From: Pyrodictium delaneyi
GTDB taxonomy: Archaea > Thermoproteota > Thermoprotei_A > Sulfolobales > Pyrodictiaceae
DNA: 13,108 nucleotides
Reading direction: 5' to 3'
Assembly: GCA_015661645.1 (NCBI GenBank)
Contig: DQVR01000001.1
Location: forward strand, 1-13,108
The stretch's first letter is position 1, and each line of letters starts with the position of its first letter. Shown piece after piece: positions 12,868 to 13,108 of the stretch. A program made the translations under genes and the position numbers. The notes under the pieces are model-generated. The model ran no database searches. It saw only the letters and a program-made list of their open reading frames with translations, and had not been told where the DNA came from.

Positions 12868-13108
12868 TTAGAAGAACCTGCGGCGTCGAGGAGCCCTCGG
12901 CCTTGAGAGTATCGTTGTAAGCTCTATCTGTGCATCTAGCGCAGCTATCTTCGGCTTTAGCTCCTCTACAGCAGCGCGTAGTTTCTCGAAGAACTCCTGG
13001 TCCACGCCCTTCCTTTCTAGGAACTCTTTGCCGTCGTTGGTGAGGCGTAGCTTCTTTGTCTTCGGGTCGGTCTCGGCGTAGCCGACGTAGAGGAGAGCAA
13101 TGATGTCC
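12868..13108 (-). CDS. Partial winged-helix-like protein (C-terminal part)
   Basis: The last 79 residues of a gene that enters from beyond the right edge; the start is not in the window. The stop TAA is at 12870-12868. The visible part begins DIIALLYVGYAETDP and continues KTKKLRLTNDGKEFLERKG, the strand-wing-strand and final helix pattern common at the end of winged helix-turn-helix domains (as in G-Y-I-E...-L-T-x-x-G). It is followed by a charged helix QEFFEKLRAAVEELKPKIAALDAQIE (about 37-62), likely a coiled coil for dimerisation, and a very basic tail RPRAPRRRRFF. A DNA-binding regulator is the best guess, but the recognition helix is outside the window, so this is inference. Confidence 0.6.
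   Translation of the reverse strand, partial: DIIALLYVGYAETDPKTKKLRLTNDGKEFLERKGVDQEFFEKLRAAVEELKPKIAALDAQIELTTILSRPRAPRRRRFF

Overview
The window looks like a chromosomal segment of a hyperthermophilic crenarchaeon, probably Desulfurococcales and perhaps the Pyrodictiaceae (Hyperthermus, Pyrodictium or Pyrolobus). This rests on moderately high GC content, heavy AGG/ATA/CTA codon use, GTG and TTG starts, AT-rich TATA-like boxes, GGAGGTG-type ribosome binding sites, a VapBC pair, an RNase HII with a C-terminal PCNA-binding tail and an archaeal-type NSUN RNA methyltransferase. The taxonomic placement is inference.

Layout from left to right: a VapBC toxin-antitoxin operon (98-833, +); a degenerate six-repeat EPSP-synthase-fold protein (893-2194, -); a 381-bp gap with hairpins and a likely C/D box sRNA on the minus strand; an FkbM-type methyltransferase (2576-3433, +); a minus-strand operon of an MBL-fold metal hydrolase, an ABC ATPase and an ABC-2 permease (6267 down to 3582); a winged-helix-like protein (6462-7043, -) divergent from a ClC chloride channel/transporter with a CBS pair (7175-9109, +), with an inverted repeat between them; a second C/D sRNA candidate (9136-9222, +); an unrecognised protein with a possibly degenerate phosphatase loop (9266-10126, +) overlapping rnhB (10104-10889, +); a third C/D sRNA candidate on the minus strand (10948-11032); an NSUN-family RNA m5C methyltransferase (11181-12479, +); a 388-bp hairpin-rich gap; and the C-terminal part of a winged-helix-like protein running off the right edge (12868-13108, -).

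The most interesting signals are not proteins. Three intergenic stretches have the build of archaeal C/D box 2'-O-methylation guide RNAs: a C box, a kink-turn-compatible D box, a recognisable C' box exactly 12 nt before the D box, and a TATA-like box at a fitting distance. In the first, both predicted guides read as complements of neighbouring segments of crenarchaeal 16S rRNA as I remember it. Together with the NSUN enzyme this gives the window an RNA-modification theme. Other points are two proteins that keep a known fold but seem to have lost the catalytic residues (EPSPS-like, and more speculatively phosphatase-like), a ClC protein lacking three usual functional side chains, and a palindromic site between the HTH gene and the ClC gene.
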